Shown here piece by piece: positions 1 through 6,844 of a stretch of DNA of 8,861 nucleotides. The position numbers and the translations under genes are program-made. Positions within the stretch are counted from its first letter, which is position 1. Each line of letters begins with the position of its first letter. A model generated the notes under the pieces. The model saw nothing but the letters and a program-made list of their open reading frames with translations, was not told the DNA's origin and did not search any database. The stretch lies in contig JALXBY010000019.1 of the NCBI GenBank assembly GCA_026991215.1, forward strand, positions 1 through 8,861. Direction: 5' to 3'. This DNA is from Anaerolineales bacterium. Its GTDB lineage: Bacteria; Chloroflexota; Anaerolineae; Anaerolineales; DRMV01.

Positions 1-2
1 CC

Positions 3-170
3 ACCGCCGCGGCCCTGTGGCTGTTCGCGCGCGAGCCGGCGGATCTGGTGCTGCTGGAGACCGGCCTTGGCGGGCGGCTCGATGCCACCAATGTGGTGCC
101 GCGACCGCGGCTGGTGCTGATCGCGCCCATCGGCCGCGACCATGAGCAGCACCTGGGCCGCAGCGTGCGG
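3..170 (+). CDS. folC: Folylpolyglutamate synthase / dihydrofolate synthase, internal fragment
   Basis: Frame 3 from the left edge reads a sharp match to the Mur-ligase-like FolC family: the segment LETGLGGRLDATNVV (about residues 19-33 of the visible part) corresponds to the conserved E-x-GLGGRLDATN block, and the following IGRDHEQHLG corresponds to the SI-x-DH-x-x-x-LG block. FolC adds glutamates to folates using ATP in the cytoplasm. The expected continuation, an IA-x-EKAGI-type motif, is absent: after HLGRSV the frame runs into unrelated residues and a TGA at 201. Only about 56 codons from the middle of the gene are present, with neither start nor true end. GC is about 74% here and third positions are nearly all G or C, unlike the rest of the window. 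The wording TAAALWLFAREPADLVLLE resembles alphaproteobacterial FolC proteins. Family identity is secure; the fragment probably does not belong to the same genome as the rest. Confidence 0.85.
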
Positions 171-185
171 GCCGGCGCTGGGTCC
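150..185. other. Probable chimeric junction between folC and the FAD oxidase gene
   Basis: Two unrelated genes on opposite strands both lose family similarity here: folC (plus) after its DH-x-x-x-LG block, and the DprE1-like oxidase (minus) about 260 residues into a protein whose relatives are about 450 residues long. Base composition also changes at this point. An assembly mis-join of two genomes is the simplest explanation; a genuine rearrangement that broke both genes is the alternative. The exact base cannot be fixed because both reading frames remain plausible for a few codons in this interval. Confidence 0.7.
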
Positions 186-955
186 TCCCCCGGTTCCAGA
201 TGACGCGCAACGTGAACCTGCCCACGGCCCAGGGCCCGCCCGGAAGCCAGACCGTCCACCCAGGCCACCACGTACTCATACGCGTCCTTGGCCGCATCGA
301 TGTCTTCCAGCACCTGCCGCAAGTTCCCTGCAGCCCAGGCCCGCACCTCTACGTCCCCCGAATACACCCGCTTGAGTTGCAACGTCACCCGCGTAATCAC
401 CCCCAACACACCCAACCCACCAATGACCGCGTGCAACGCTTCGTCATCCCGGCGGGCGCGCAAGGTCACCACATCCCCCGTGGGTAAGAGCAAACGCAAA
501 CTCCGCACATGCTCGCCCAGGGTACCCGCCTGCCAGTTGTTCTTCCCGTGAACGTTGACCGCAAGCATGCCACCCACGGTCGGATACATGGTGCCGGGCA
601 CCACTGGGGGCCACCATCCATCCTCCAGCGTATACCGCCAGATTTGGGCCACGGTCACCCCAGGTTCCACGGTCAAACGGCCCCGCTCCGGGTCCCAGGC
701 CAGGATGCGGTTCATGCGGGAAAGGTCGAGCAAGATATGCCCTTCGGTCAACGCGGCATCGCCATAACTTCGGCCCGAACCCCGCAAGGCCACGGTCCAA
801 CCACGGGCCGCGGCCCACTGGAGGATTTCGGCAATCTCCTCCTCGCGCGTGGGCCGTACTACCCACGCGGGACGCCACAAGGAACGCCCAAAATTCCAGG
901 AACGCTGCCAGCGCTCCCAGGGCAACAGCGATGCTTCACGGTCAACGAAGGCCAT
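170..955 (-). CDS. FAD-binding oxidase, DprE1-like, C-terminus missing
   Basis: A flavoprotein of the VAO/FAD_binding_4 superfamily, closest in wording to DprE1 (decaprenylphosphoryl-ribose 2-oxidase). About 260 residues are present. Residues 33-50 begin the FAD domain (RPTREEEIAEILQWAAARG), 58-66 carry RGSGRSYGD (pyrophosphate-binding loop), 120-140 read PGTMYPTVGGMLAVNVHGKNN, matching the DprE1 VTVGGA-x5-HGKN block, then GTLGEHVRSLRLL (144-156) and GGLGVLGVITRVTLQL (179-194). The segment VAWVDGLASGRALGRG (230-245) matches the start of the DprE1 substrate domain. The rest, including the region of the Cys and Lys active-site residues known in mycobacterial DprE1, is lost at the junction near 170; the frame stays open to base 1 but reads nonsense. 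The ATG at 955 lies 9 bases after AGGAG (969-965). It is last in the minus-strand series, 45 bases after the preceding gene. The substrate in a non-actinobacterial host cannot be deduced; a sugar or polyol oxidase is equally possible. Confidence 0.85.
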
Positions 956-1000
956 CCAGCATCACTCCTTGGCTCGACTACAGAAAAGCACCCTTGCGAA

Positions 1001-1441
1001 CTACCCTGCATGTAAGCCCTGCCGACGGACCCGCTCCTGCAAGGCCTGCCACGCACCCCTCCAGGGTTCCTTAGGCTTCAAGGTCTTGGGCAGTTTGACC
1101 TGGCTTACATGGGCATAAAGCCGGGCCAGCGCCTGGGCCATGGCATCCCAGTCCTCGTCCAACAACGCCCGGTAGAGCATATCCCGCACCTGAGGCACCC
1201 AGGCCCAATCCAAACGGAACCGGTCCGCCTTGAGCCAGAAGCCCTTCTTTTCCCAGGAAGTCGCCGTGGTATCCACCAGACGGTGCACGTCATCCAAAAG
1301 CAAGGCCAAATACGCCACCATATCCCTGGCTTCGGCATCCCGTTGCGTCCGGCCCAAAAGCAAGCGCAACGTGTACGCGGCCCGCTTGAGCAGCCGCTGC
1401 CTTTGGCTGTGCAAACTCTCACGGCGGAATACGCGGCTCAT
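1001..1441 (-). CDS. Hypothetical helical protein, 146 aa
   Basis: I do not recognise a family. The 146-residue product is strongly basic and seems almost entirely helical, with no signal peptide or membrane segment, so it is probably cytoplasmic. Visible stretches are LLKRAAYTLRLLLGRTQRDAEA (about 18-39, basic amphipathic), an acidic/hydrophobic helix with ALLLDDVHRLVD (about 46-57), a Trp-rich centre (WEKKGFWLKADRFRLDWAW, about 62-80), and a helix with YRALLDEDWDAMAQALARLY. The ATG at 1441 overlaps the stop of the upstream thioesterase gene (ATGA, 1441-1438), and the ribosome site GGAGG (1450-1446) lies inside that gene's last codons. This coupling suggests a linked function or fixed expression ratio with the thioesterase. 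The reading frame could be extended upstream to 1507, but that would lie wholly inside the thioesterase gene and lacks support. Confidence 0.8.
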   Translation of the reverse strand: MSRVFRRESLHSQRQRLLKRAAYTLRLLLGRTQRDAEARDMVAYLALLLDDVHRLVDTTATSWEKKGFWLKADRFRLDWAWVPQVRDMLYRALLDEDWDAMAQALARLYAHVSQVKLPKTLKPKEPWRGAWQALQERVRRQGLHAG

Positions 1442-2007
1442 CCTTCCTCCAAACAGGGTTGAGGTGCGGGCGCAACCGGGTACGCGCGCAAGTCGTAAAT
1501 CCGCCACCCCAAGGTTTCCCGGTCCAGCCGGGCCAACTCCTGTGGGGGAAGCACGACGAGCAGGGCCTTCGCCTCGACCAACGGCTCCTGTTCATCGCCC
1601 CGGTACAGCGCGGCCTGGGCCAAAAGGCTCCGTCCCCGGTCCTTGACCACCCAGCCTTCGGCCCGGAGCAACTGCTCCACTGGCACCTGCTGCCGGTAGC
1701 GCAACGTAAGCCGGGCCGTATACGCCAGCCGGGTGCGGTCCGGGTCAACGCCCATCATGGCCCGGCCCGCGGTTTCGTCCAGAATCGAAGCCGTTATCCC
1801 CCCATGCACGATGCCAGGGTACCCCTGAAACCGCCGGGGGACTTTCACATACGTCACCGCCCGGTCCGGCGCCACCTGCACGAACCGCATCCGCAAGCCA
1901 AAGCGGTTCTCCAGACCGCACACAAAACACGGCCCCGAGTTCGGCTGCAACTTCCCCCCGGCATCGAGAAGCCGCTGCAAAGCGTCCAGGACCTCACGGT
2001 CGAACAT
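1438..2007 (-). CDS. PaaI-type hotdog-fold acyl-CoA thioesterase
   Basis: A 189-residue hotdog-fold protein of the 4HBT/PaaI group, which hydrolyses acyl-CoA or aryl-CoA thioesters in the cytoplasm. The signature is clear: GYPGIVHGGITASILDETAG (residues 62-81), with the HGG turn at 68-70 and the acidic residues D77/E78 at the start of the hotdog helix, where PaaI-type enzymes carry the catalytic acid. An N-terminal helix is followed by CFVCGLENRFGLRM (27-40); the CxxCG start is common in PaaI-like thioesterases of this subgroup. About 30 residues after the fold (from about 155) form a C-terminal tail. The ATG at 2007 has a GGGAGGAA ribosome site (2018-2011). The gap to the preceding DUF711 gene is 23 bases and the 3' end overlaps the next gene by four bases. 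Substrate is unknown; family confidence is high, exact specificity is not. Confidence 0.9.
   Translation of the reverse strand: MFDREVLDALQRLLDAGGKLQPNSGPCFVCGLENRFGLRMRFVQVAPDRAVTYVKVPRRFQGYPGIVHGGITASILDETAGRAMMGVDPDRTRLAYTARLTLRYRQQVPVEQLLRAEGWVVKDRGRSLLAQAALYRGDEQEPLVEAKALLVVLPPQELARLDRETLGWRIYDLRAYPVAPAPQPCLEEG
1446..1450 (-). promoter_or_regulatory. Ribosome binding site inside the thioesterase 3' end
   Basis: GGAGG (minus strand) lies four bases before the ATG at 1441 and is part of the last codons of the thioesterase gene. It decides the start of the 146-residue protein and, with the ATGA overlap, points to translational coupling. Confidence 0.65.
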
Positions 2008-2030
2008 ACTTTCCTCCCATGATGCAAAGG

Positions 2031-3257
2031 TCAGCGCAAGTCCAGCACTGCATCTTCACCCAACGGTGGAACCGCGCGGGCCGGCAGTTCGGGAATCACC
2101 GAAGTAATGAAGAACGGCTTCTTCCAGGGCACATGCCCCCCAGCCCGGCAACCAGGGATGGGCACCAGCCGCGCGGTCAAAGGCTTCCCCAGCCGGGCGG
2201 CCAGCACAGCCACATCCCACAACACCGCGGCCAGTTGCCCTTCGGTCACCGAGCCGGGCAGCGGGACCGTATCCAGCCCCACCGCGCACACCGCGCTGGC
2301 CATAAGCAGCGTTCGGGTGTCCAGGGTCCCTTCGGCCAGGGCATCGGCCAGGCCGGGGTCTTCCAGCACCGGGAGCATCAGGCCAAAGTACCCCGTGCGG
2401 GCCGGAACCCGCACCCGATGCAGCAACCGGGTCAGCCAGCCGGCCAGGGCCACGGTGCCGTGCCAGCCAATCCGCAGGCCCCAGGCCTGCAACGCGCGGG
2501 CCACAGAACGGTCGTCTTCCGGGAAAGGCGCCCAGGAAAGGTCGTACCCCCGAAAGCGCGCCCAATCCTCCCCGGCCGCGGCCTGCAACACCTGGGTCAT
2601 CCTGTCAATCTGTTCCTCCAGGGCCGACAGCAACAAGGCCTCGGCCTCTTGGGGCCGTCCTGCCTGCTGGAAGGCCCAGTAAAGCAACCCCCCAGTTTCC
2701 AGGGCAACGGCCCAGCGCCACACGGTTTCCCCAGGGGGCGCATAGGAGGCCGGGAAAAAGGGGACATACGGCGGAACGCCCACCGCGGCCGCGAACCGGG
2801 TATTGGCCTCCCCTTGCAAGCCAACCCGCGCCAGCCGGTGAATCAGGCGAGCCGCTGCCCACACGCGGCGGCCCAGAACCACCTTTTCCCCAAAGGGAAG
2901 CACCTGCACCGAGGCATACACCGGGAACGAAGCCAACAGTTGGGGCACGCTTTCCAAAACGCCTTCGCCATCCCGAACCACATCCACCTGGCCCAGGTTC
3001 AGGAGCGTCTCCGGGGCTGCTTCCTGCAAGGCCCGGACCACCACGGCCACGGGTCTGCCCTGGGTTTCCCACAGGGGAAAAGCCACGGTACTGGCCCGCC
3101 GCGTCTGCACCATAAACCCCGCGTCTTCCAGAGCCGACTGCAAGCGGACCAGCACCCCATGGGCCTGCCGCATCGAATCAAGTAGGGCCAAAACATCCCG
3201 CGCGGGGAGGAAGGCCGTAAGCGCGCGCACCACAAGCCGGGGCGGGCTTGAGGTCAT
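2031..3257 (-). CDS. DUF711 (UPF0210) family protein
   Basis: A 408-residue cytoplasmic protein of the DUF711/UPF0210 family, whose members have a fold related to pyruvate formate-lyase but no settled biochemical role. Evidence: PPYVPFFPASYAPPGET (162-178) followed by WAVALETGG (182-190); the block YDLSWAPFPEDDRSVARAL (238-256); GWHGTVALAGWLTRLL (264-279); GYFGLMLPVLEDPGLADALA (289-308); and the strongest stretch, CAVGLDTVPLPG (324-335) followed by RLVPIPGCRAGG (363-374), where relatives read GLD-x-VP-x-PGD and R-x-x-P-x-PGK. Length is a little below the usual 420-450. I chose ATG 3257 rather than the GTG at 3260 because AGGAGG (3268-3263) is five bases from the ATG but only two from the GTG. 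It follows the cytidine deaminase gene after 61 bases and precedes the thioesterase by 23 bases. Family assignment is firm; function is unknown. Confidence 0.9.
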   Translation of the reverse strand: MTSSPPRLVVRALTAFLPARDVLALLDSMRQAHGVLVRLQSALEDAGFMVQTRRASTVAFPLWETQGRPVAVVVRALQEAAPETLLNLGQVDVVRDGEGVLESVPQLLASFPVYASVQVLPFGEKVVLGRRVWAAARLIHRLARVGLQGEANTRFAAAVGVPPYVPFFPASYAPPGETVWRWAVALETGGLLYWAFQQAGRPQEAEALLLSALEEQIDRMTQVLQAAAGEDWARFRGYDLSWAPFPEDDRSVARALQAWGLRIGWHGTVALAGWLTRLLHRVRVPARTGYFGLMLPVLEDPGLADALAEGTLDTRTLLMASAVCAVGLDTVPLPGSVTEGQLAAVLWDVAVLAARLGKPLTARLVPIPGCRAGGHVPWKKPFFITSVIPELPARAVPPLGEDAVLDLR

Positions 3258-3262
3258 CACCG

Positions 3263-3268
3263 CCTCCT
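3263..3268 (-). promoter_or_regulatory. Ribosome binding site that fixes the DUF711 start
   Basis: AGGAGG on the minus strand ends five bases before ATG 3257 and two bases before an in-frame GTG at 3260, favouring the ATG. Confidence 0.7.
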
Positions 3269-3318
3269 GTTGTATGGACGTTGCCCCTCGGAAACACCGG
3301 ATTCAGGGCAGGCCTATT

Positions 3319-3735
3319 TTACCCCCCTTCGTCTGCAGGCAGGTCTTGGACGCCAAAGGCATGGGGAAGCAGGTCGCGCAAAGCCCCCTGCCAGTGCACC
3401 TGGCCGGAAACGTCGAGAACCCAAATCCAGAGGTCGGGCGCGAACTCCCACAGGGCCTGCCGGCAGGCACCGCAGGGCATCCCGCCATTCTCGGTGACCA
3501 CCACCAACGCCCGAAACCGCCGCTGCCCTTCGCTCACGGCCTTGAACAGGGCTACCCGTTCCGCGCACAGGCCCAGAGGGTAGACCGCGTTCTCCACGTT
3601 CGCGCCGGTGAACACCTGACCCGTTTCGGTCAGCAAAGCCGCGCCTACCCGATAGCCCGAATACGGGGCATAGGCCCGTTCCCGGGCCTGCAATGCCTGA
3701 ACGAACAGCAAACGACGTTCGTCTTCGGTGAGCAT
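3319..3735 (-). CDS. cdd: Cytidine deaminase
   Basis: A 138-residue zinc enzyme that deaminates cytidine and deoxycytidine to uridine forms in pyrimidine salvage, in the cytoplasm. The length fits the short tetrameric type (Bacillus-like). Motifs: AYAPYSGYRVGAAL (21-34) is the family start block; FTGANVENA (42-50) binds the nucleoside; CAER (57-60) gives zinc ligand C57 and catalytic proton shuttle E59; PCGACRQ (87-93) gives zinc ligands C88 and C91. All catalytic residues are present. The frame is open further upstream to 3867, but that would overlap the preceding protease gene, while ATG 3735 has AGGAGG (rc of 3743-3748) at good spacing. It lies 37 bases after the protease gene and 61 bases before DUF711. 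An imperfect hairpin without a T-tract is possible in the 61-base gap, but I do not call it a terminator. Confidence 0.96.
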   Translation of the reverse strand: MLTEDERRLLFVQALQARERAYAPYSGYRVGAALLTETGQVFTGANVENAVYPLGLCAERVALFKAVSEGQRRFRALVVVTENGGMPCGACRQALWEFAPDLWIWVLDVSGQVHWQGALRDLLPHAFGVQDLPADEGG

Positions 3736-3772
3736 GGGGAAGTCCTCCTGACGTCTGGGCACACAGCGCGGC

Positions 3773-5776
3773 TCACGGCCCCGGCGTCTCGATTTCCAGT
3801 ACCTCAAAATCGTCCACCGCGACCCGAAAGCCCGGCCGGTCAAAGGTGCCGACGACGAACCCCGCATAACCTTGCTTCAACCTCGTCGCGGGCGCGGTGG
3901 CCACCACGGTCCCGTTTATCGACAAGGCCACTTCATCCTCCAAACAGGCCGCAGCCACTTCGACCCAACGACCGGGCTGCAGCACGTTCTCAGGCAACCG
4001 CGCCCACGGGACCAGGCTGTCCATTTGGTCCTGATATTGCATCCAGATGGCGTAGTAGCCGTCTTCGGAAACCGAAAACGCGTAGAAATCGCCTTTATCC
4101 GTAGCCCGGCAGATGACGCCCACATCCCCGACCCCTGTCGGGCGCAGCACCTTGAAGCGCGTCCTGACCAACATGTTCCGCAGCGCGGCCTCCCGGTACG
4201 GGAACCAGAGCAACCACTGGGGCTTGTACACCTCCACTACGAAGACGCCATTGCGGTAAACGCTCATGCCGTCTTCGTCGGTCAAAGCCGGCCAGTACCC
4301 CTGAGCCGGGTTGTCGAACGTTTCCCGGAACACCGGCAGGAAGGACGGGCTGGACGGTTCCGGCACCGGGGTAGGGACCTGTACCTGCACTTGTTTGCCT
4401 TCCAGCGCGGCCTGAATCAACGGCCGGGCCAGGTTGACCGGACGCAAAGAGTTCAGGAAACCGCCAATGGGCACGCAGGTATCCCGCCGGTCCACCACAC
4501 CGTCGCCGTTGGTATCCACGATGTACCGGCAGTCCACGACCTCGCCGCCTTCCGGGGTACCCACCCGTGTAGGCACGCCCACGAGTTCGCCCTGCAGGTT
4601 CGCGGCCAGACCACCGCTGCTGCCACCGGCAATGGTGGCCGAAGTCTTAATCCAGGCCCGGGAGCCATACCCTGGCTGGGCCACGAACCCGCTGACTTCC
4701 CCCCGGGTGAAGGTAATCGTATCACCGCCAATGCCGGGGTAGCCCAGGATGAGAAGCGGGTCCCCAAGGCGCAGGGTATCGGAATCGCCCAAAGGCACGG
4801 CTGGCAACTGGGGCGGTTCAGCCAATCGCGTGCCATCGAAGTTCCGGTTGATGCGCAATACGGCCAGGTCCAGCCGGGGGTCGGCCACCACCACACTGGC
4901 CCAAAAGCGGGGTTCGGGGGGTTCATCCGTATTTTGGGTGACCAGGATGAGCAGGTCCGGGGACTGCCCCTTCTCCATGGCCACGTGCGCGTTGGTCAGG
5001 ATGAACCCCCGCGCGTCAATGATGGTGCCGGAACCGGTCCACAAAGGTTGCCAGTCCCGACCCCGCCGCTCCACGGCCACAATCATGACCACGGAACGGG
5101 CCAGCCGTTCGATGAGGTCGCCCAGGTCTTCAGGCAGGGCCGCGGCCGTGGGCGTGGCCGCGACGACGGGCGCTTCCTCCCCAGCCCCTGGCAGGGCAAC
5201 GGGTAAGGTCGGCGCGGGCTGGGTTGCCCCTTCTTCCTGCACGAAAACGGGGAGCAAAAACGCGACCGTACCACCAACATCCGTCAACACCTGCCACTGG
5301 CCCCGGTAGGTTCCGGGTTTCAGGCCTTCCAAAAGCAACCGCAGGCGTAACGTCTCCCCCTCTTCCACAGGAAGGCCGGGGTACACCAACACCGGGCCTT
5401 CATCCTGGGCCTCGATGCGCAGGAAGGGCGGGTCCGCCTCCCGGAACACCACAGCATCGGCCAGAGCCGGAGGGACGCGCACCCCTTCCAACCGTACAGT
5501 CCCTGGCCCCAGGTTGGCCACCAGCAGGGTCACCTCGGCCTGCTCCCCCGGCCGAACCTCCACAACCGCGGGCTGGACCTGAACCTCGATTTGGCCCTCT
5601 TCGCCCAGGGCCAGCAGGAGCACGCCGCCCCCAAAGACGACCAGCAGGGAAATACCCACACACGCCAGCAGACTCAGAACGACGAGGAACAAGACGAAAC
5701 GCCCTCGGCCACCGGTTTTGGGCCGGGGCCGAGGGTCCGGGTACCCACCTGGATATGTGTAATATCGTTCTTCCAT
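3773..5776 (-). CDS. Membrane-anchored trypsin-like serine protease with calcium loop and C-terminal laminin-G-like domain
   Basis: A 667-residue protein probably anchored in the membrane with its bulk outside. Order: short Pro/Tyr/Arg cytoplasmic tail (1-26); transmembrane helix (about 27-57); beta-rich domain (62-180) whose wording (VEVRPGEQAEVTLLVANLGP) suggests an immunoglobulin-like fold; Pro/Ala/Thr linker (182-215); trypsin-like domain (about 218-460). The triad is readable as H264 (TNAHV), D303 (DLAVLRI) and S387 (AGGSSGG, the HtrA-type G-x-S-GG place), so it should be active. Between the nucleophile and the last part of the domain is a canonical calcium loop, DTNGDGVVDRRD (421-432), flanked by C416 and C434. 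The C-terminal part (about 480-667) starts with ETFDNP and ends with VDDFEVLEIE, like concanavalin/laminin-G-type binding domains. There is no PDZ domain, unlike classical HtrA/DegP. ATG 5776 follows GAGGG and lies nine bases after the DsbA-like gene stop, so the two are probably co-translated. Substrate is unknown. Confidence 0.9.
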   Translation of the reverse strand: MEERYYTYPGGYPDPRPRPKTGGRGRFVLFLVVLSLLACVGISLLVVFGGGVLLLALGEEGQIEVQVQPAVVEVRPGEQAEVTLLVANLGPGTVRLEGVRVPPALADAVVFREADPPFLRIEAQDEGPVLVYPGLPVEEGETLRLRLLLEGLKPGTYRGQWQVLTDVGGTVAFLLPVFVQEEGATQPAPTLPVALPGAGEEAPVVAATPTAAALPEDLGDLIERLARSVVMIVAVERRGRDWQPLWTGSGTIIDARGFILTNAHVAMEKGQSPDLLILVTQNTDEPPEPRFWASVVVADPRLDLAVLRINRNFDGTRLAEPPQLPAVPLGDSDTLRLGDPLLILGYPGIGGDTITFTRGEVSGFVAQPGYGSRAWIKTSATIAGGSSGGLAANLQGELVGVPTRVGTPEGGEVVDCRYIVDTNGDGVVDRRDTCVPIGGFLNSLRPVNLARPLIQAALEGKQVQVQVPTPVPEPSSPSFLPVFRETFDNPAQGYWPALTDEDGMSVYRNGVFVVEVYKPQWLLWFPYREAALRNMLVRTRFKVLRPTGVGDVGVICRATDKGDFYAFSVSEDGYYAIWMQYQDQMDSLVPWARLPENVLQPGRWVEVAAACLEDEVALSINGTVVATAPATRLKQGYAGFVVGTFDRPGFRVAVDDFEVLEIETPGP

Positions 5777-5785
5777 ACCCTCGCG

Positions 5786-6658
5786 TCACTCGGTGGCAAG
5801 GCTGAGTTCCCGTTCAATTATAGTACGGAACACCTCGTAGGGCTGCGCGCCAACCACCGGAACGCCATTGATGAAGAACGTGGGGGTGCCTTGCACACCG
5901 AGGCGCAGGCCATCCTGGAAGTCCTTCCGGATTTCGGCTTCCTGGCGACCGTCCTCGTCCTTGATGCAGGTCTGGAAGGCCTCCATATCCAGGTTCAGCC
6001 GGCGGGCGTACTCCAGGTAAGCCTCCTGGCCCAGCGGCAGTTCGCCCAGGAAGAGCAGGTCGTGGAACTCCCAGTACTTGCCCTGTTCCCCCGCACAGTT
6101 GGCGGCAATGGCCGCGGGCACGGCCTGGGGATGGATGGACGTCAACGGGAAGTCCCGGTAGACGAGGCGGATTTTGTCGCCATAGTCCCGCATCATGGGG
6201 TCGAACACGGTCTGGCGCCACCGCTTGCAGAAGGGGCACTCATAATCGCCGAACTCGATGATGACCACCGGCGCGTCCTCAGGTCCCAGGGCCGGGTCGT
6301 CGTCCTCACTGACCTCAAAACGGGGAAGCGTTGGCGTGGCCTGGGGCACCGCGGGCGCGGCCGGCGGGTTCGCGTCCGCACCCGTGTTCTGGGCGATGGA
6401 TGTGTCCTCCCCACGGATGATGGACGCGCCGCTCCGCTGCCCCCACGCGATGTAGCCAATGCTCAACCCCAGCAGGAAGGCCACCAACATCGGGAACACC
6501 TGCTGTTGCACCCACGCCACCCAGGGGTTGGCCCCAGCAGGCATCCGTGCCGACTGGGGAGAGGCTTCAGACCCAGCAGCCACGGGGTTGGGTTCCTGCC
6601 CAGGTTGGGTTTCGGGTTCTTCGGGCATCGCAGACGAAACCACTGCTTGCTCCGACAT
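5786..6658 (-). CDS. Membrane-anchored DsbA-family thiol-disulfide oxidoreductase
   Basis: A 290-residue thioredoxin-fold protein that forms or reshuffles disulfides in exported proteins. A polar N-terminal tail (1-44) is followed by one transmembrane helix (about 52-72, FPMLVAFLLGLSIGYIAW), an Ala/Pro/Thr linker (about 85-112) and the catalytic domain (128-290). The redox motif is C141-P-F-C144 in EFGDYECPFCKRWRQ; the cis-proline is P259 in VQGTPTFFINGVPVVG. A second cysteine pair, C188 (NCAGEQGKYWEFHDLLF) and C231, matches the structural disulfide typical of the BdbD/DsbA branch. Start ATG 6658 is fixed by AGGAGGT (6669-6663). The frame is open upstream to 6970, but that stretch is a translated DNA repeat and is not coding. 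It is the first gene of the minus-strand series, nine bases before the protease and divergent from the cysteine-containing secreted protein, a plausible client. No DsbB or VKOR partner is in the window. Confidence 0.93.
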   Translation of the reverse strand: MSEQAVVSSAMPEEPETQPGQEPNPVAAGSEASPQSARMPAGANPWVAWVQQQVFPMLVAFLLGLSIGYIAWGQRSGASIIRGEDTSIAQNTGADANPPAAPAVPQATPTLPRFEVSEDDDPALGPEDAPVVIIEFGDYECPFCKRWRQTVFDPMMRDYGDKIRLVYRDFPLTSIHPQAVPAAIAANCAGEQGKYWEFHDLLFLGELPLGQEAYLEYARRLNLDMEAFQTCIKDEDGRQEAEIRKDFQDGLRLGVQGTPTFFINGVPVVGAQPYEVFRTIIERELSLATE

Positions 6659-6662
6659 GGCG

Positions 6663-6670
6663 ACCTCCTC
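6663..6670 (-). promoter_or_regulatory. Ribosome binding site that fixes the DsbA-like start
   Basis: GAGGAGGT on the minus strand, four bases before ATG 6658, gives the true start within a frame that stays open for another 104 codons upstream through repeat DNA. Confidence 0.75.
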
Positions 6671-6728
6671 TCCTGCCAAAAGGGATGCCCTAAGGATACC
6701 TGGAAGGTGCACGCAATGTATAGGCGAT

Positions 6729-6827
6729 TTGGTCGGTGGTTGGGTGGTCGGTGGTCGTTCGTCGGTGGTCGTTGGTCGGTGGTCGTTCGTCGATGGTTGT
6801 TGGTCGGTGGTCGGTCGTCGTTCGTCA
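6729..6827. repeat. Degenerate heptanucleotide tandem repeat, 14 units
   Basis: On the plus strand the stretch splits into consecutive 7-base units: TTGGTCG, GTGGTTG, GTGGTCG, GTGGTCG, TTCGTCG, GTGGTCG, TTGGTCG, GTGGTCG, TTCGTCG, ATGGTTG, TTGGTCG, GTGGTCG, GTCGTCG, TTCGTCA, with a single extra G before the third. Consensus is about KTSGTYG. A partial unit (TTGG) follows. The period fits short heptanucleotide repeats known from some cyanobacteria, and I believe similar arrays occur in Chloroflexota intergenic DNA (from memory). Read as protein on the minus strand it gives a low-complexity Pro/Thr/Asp/Arg string, so it is not coding. Confidence 0.9.
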
Positions 6828-6844
6828 TTGGGGGGCGATGGGGC

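Noticed and set aside
2019..3185. Long plus-strand open frame of 388 codons
   Set aside because: It is antisense to the DUF711 gene, is rich in Gln, His, Pro, Gly and Arg as expected of a reversed high-GC gene, and has no recognisable motif.
3258..3318. Rho-independent terminator between cytidine deaminase and DUF711
   Set aside because: Only an imperfect TGCCCT/AGGGGCA hairpin with no following T-tract on the minus strand; read-through is more likely.
3872..5206. Long plus-strand open frame of 444 codons
   Set aside because: Antisense to the serine protease gene, which has a full catalytic triad; the His/Arg/Gly-rich composition is that of a shadow frame.
3773..5776. Classical DegP/HtrA assignment for the protease
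   Set aside because: The triad and GG-x-S-GG type site fit a trypsin-like fold, but no PDZ domain follows; the C-terminus is laminin-G-like instead.
6729..6831. CRISPR array
   Set aside because: Units are 7 bases, contiguous and without spacers; no cas gene is nearby.
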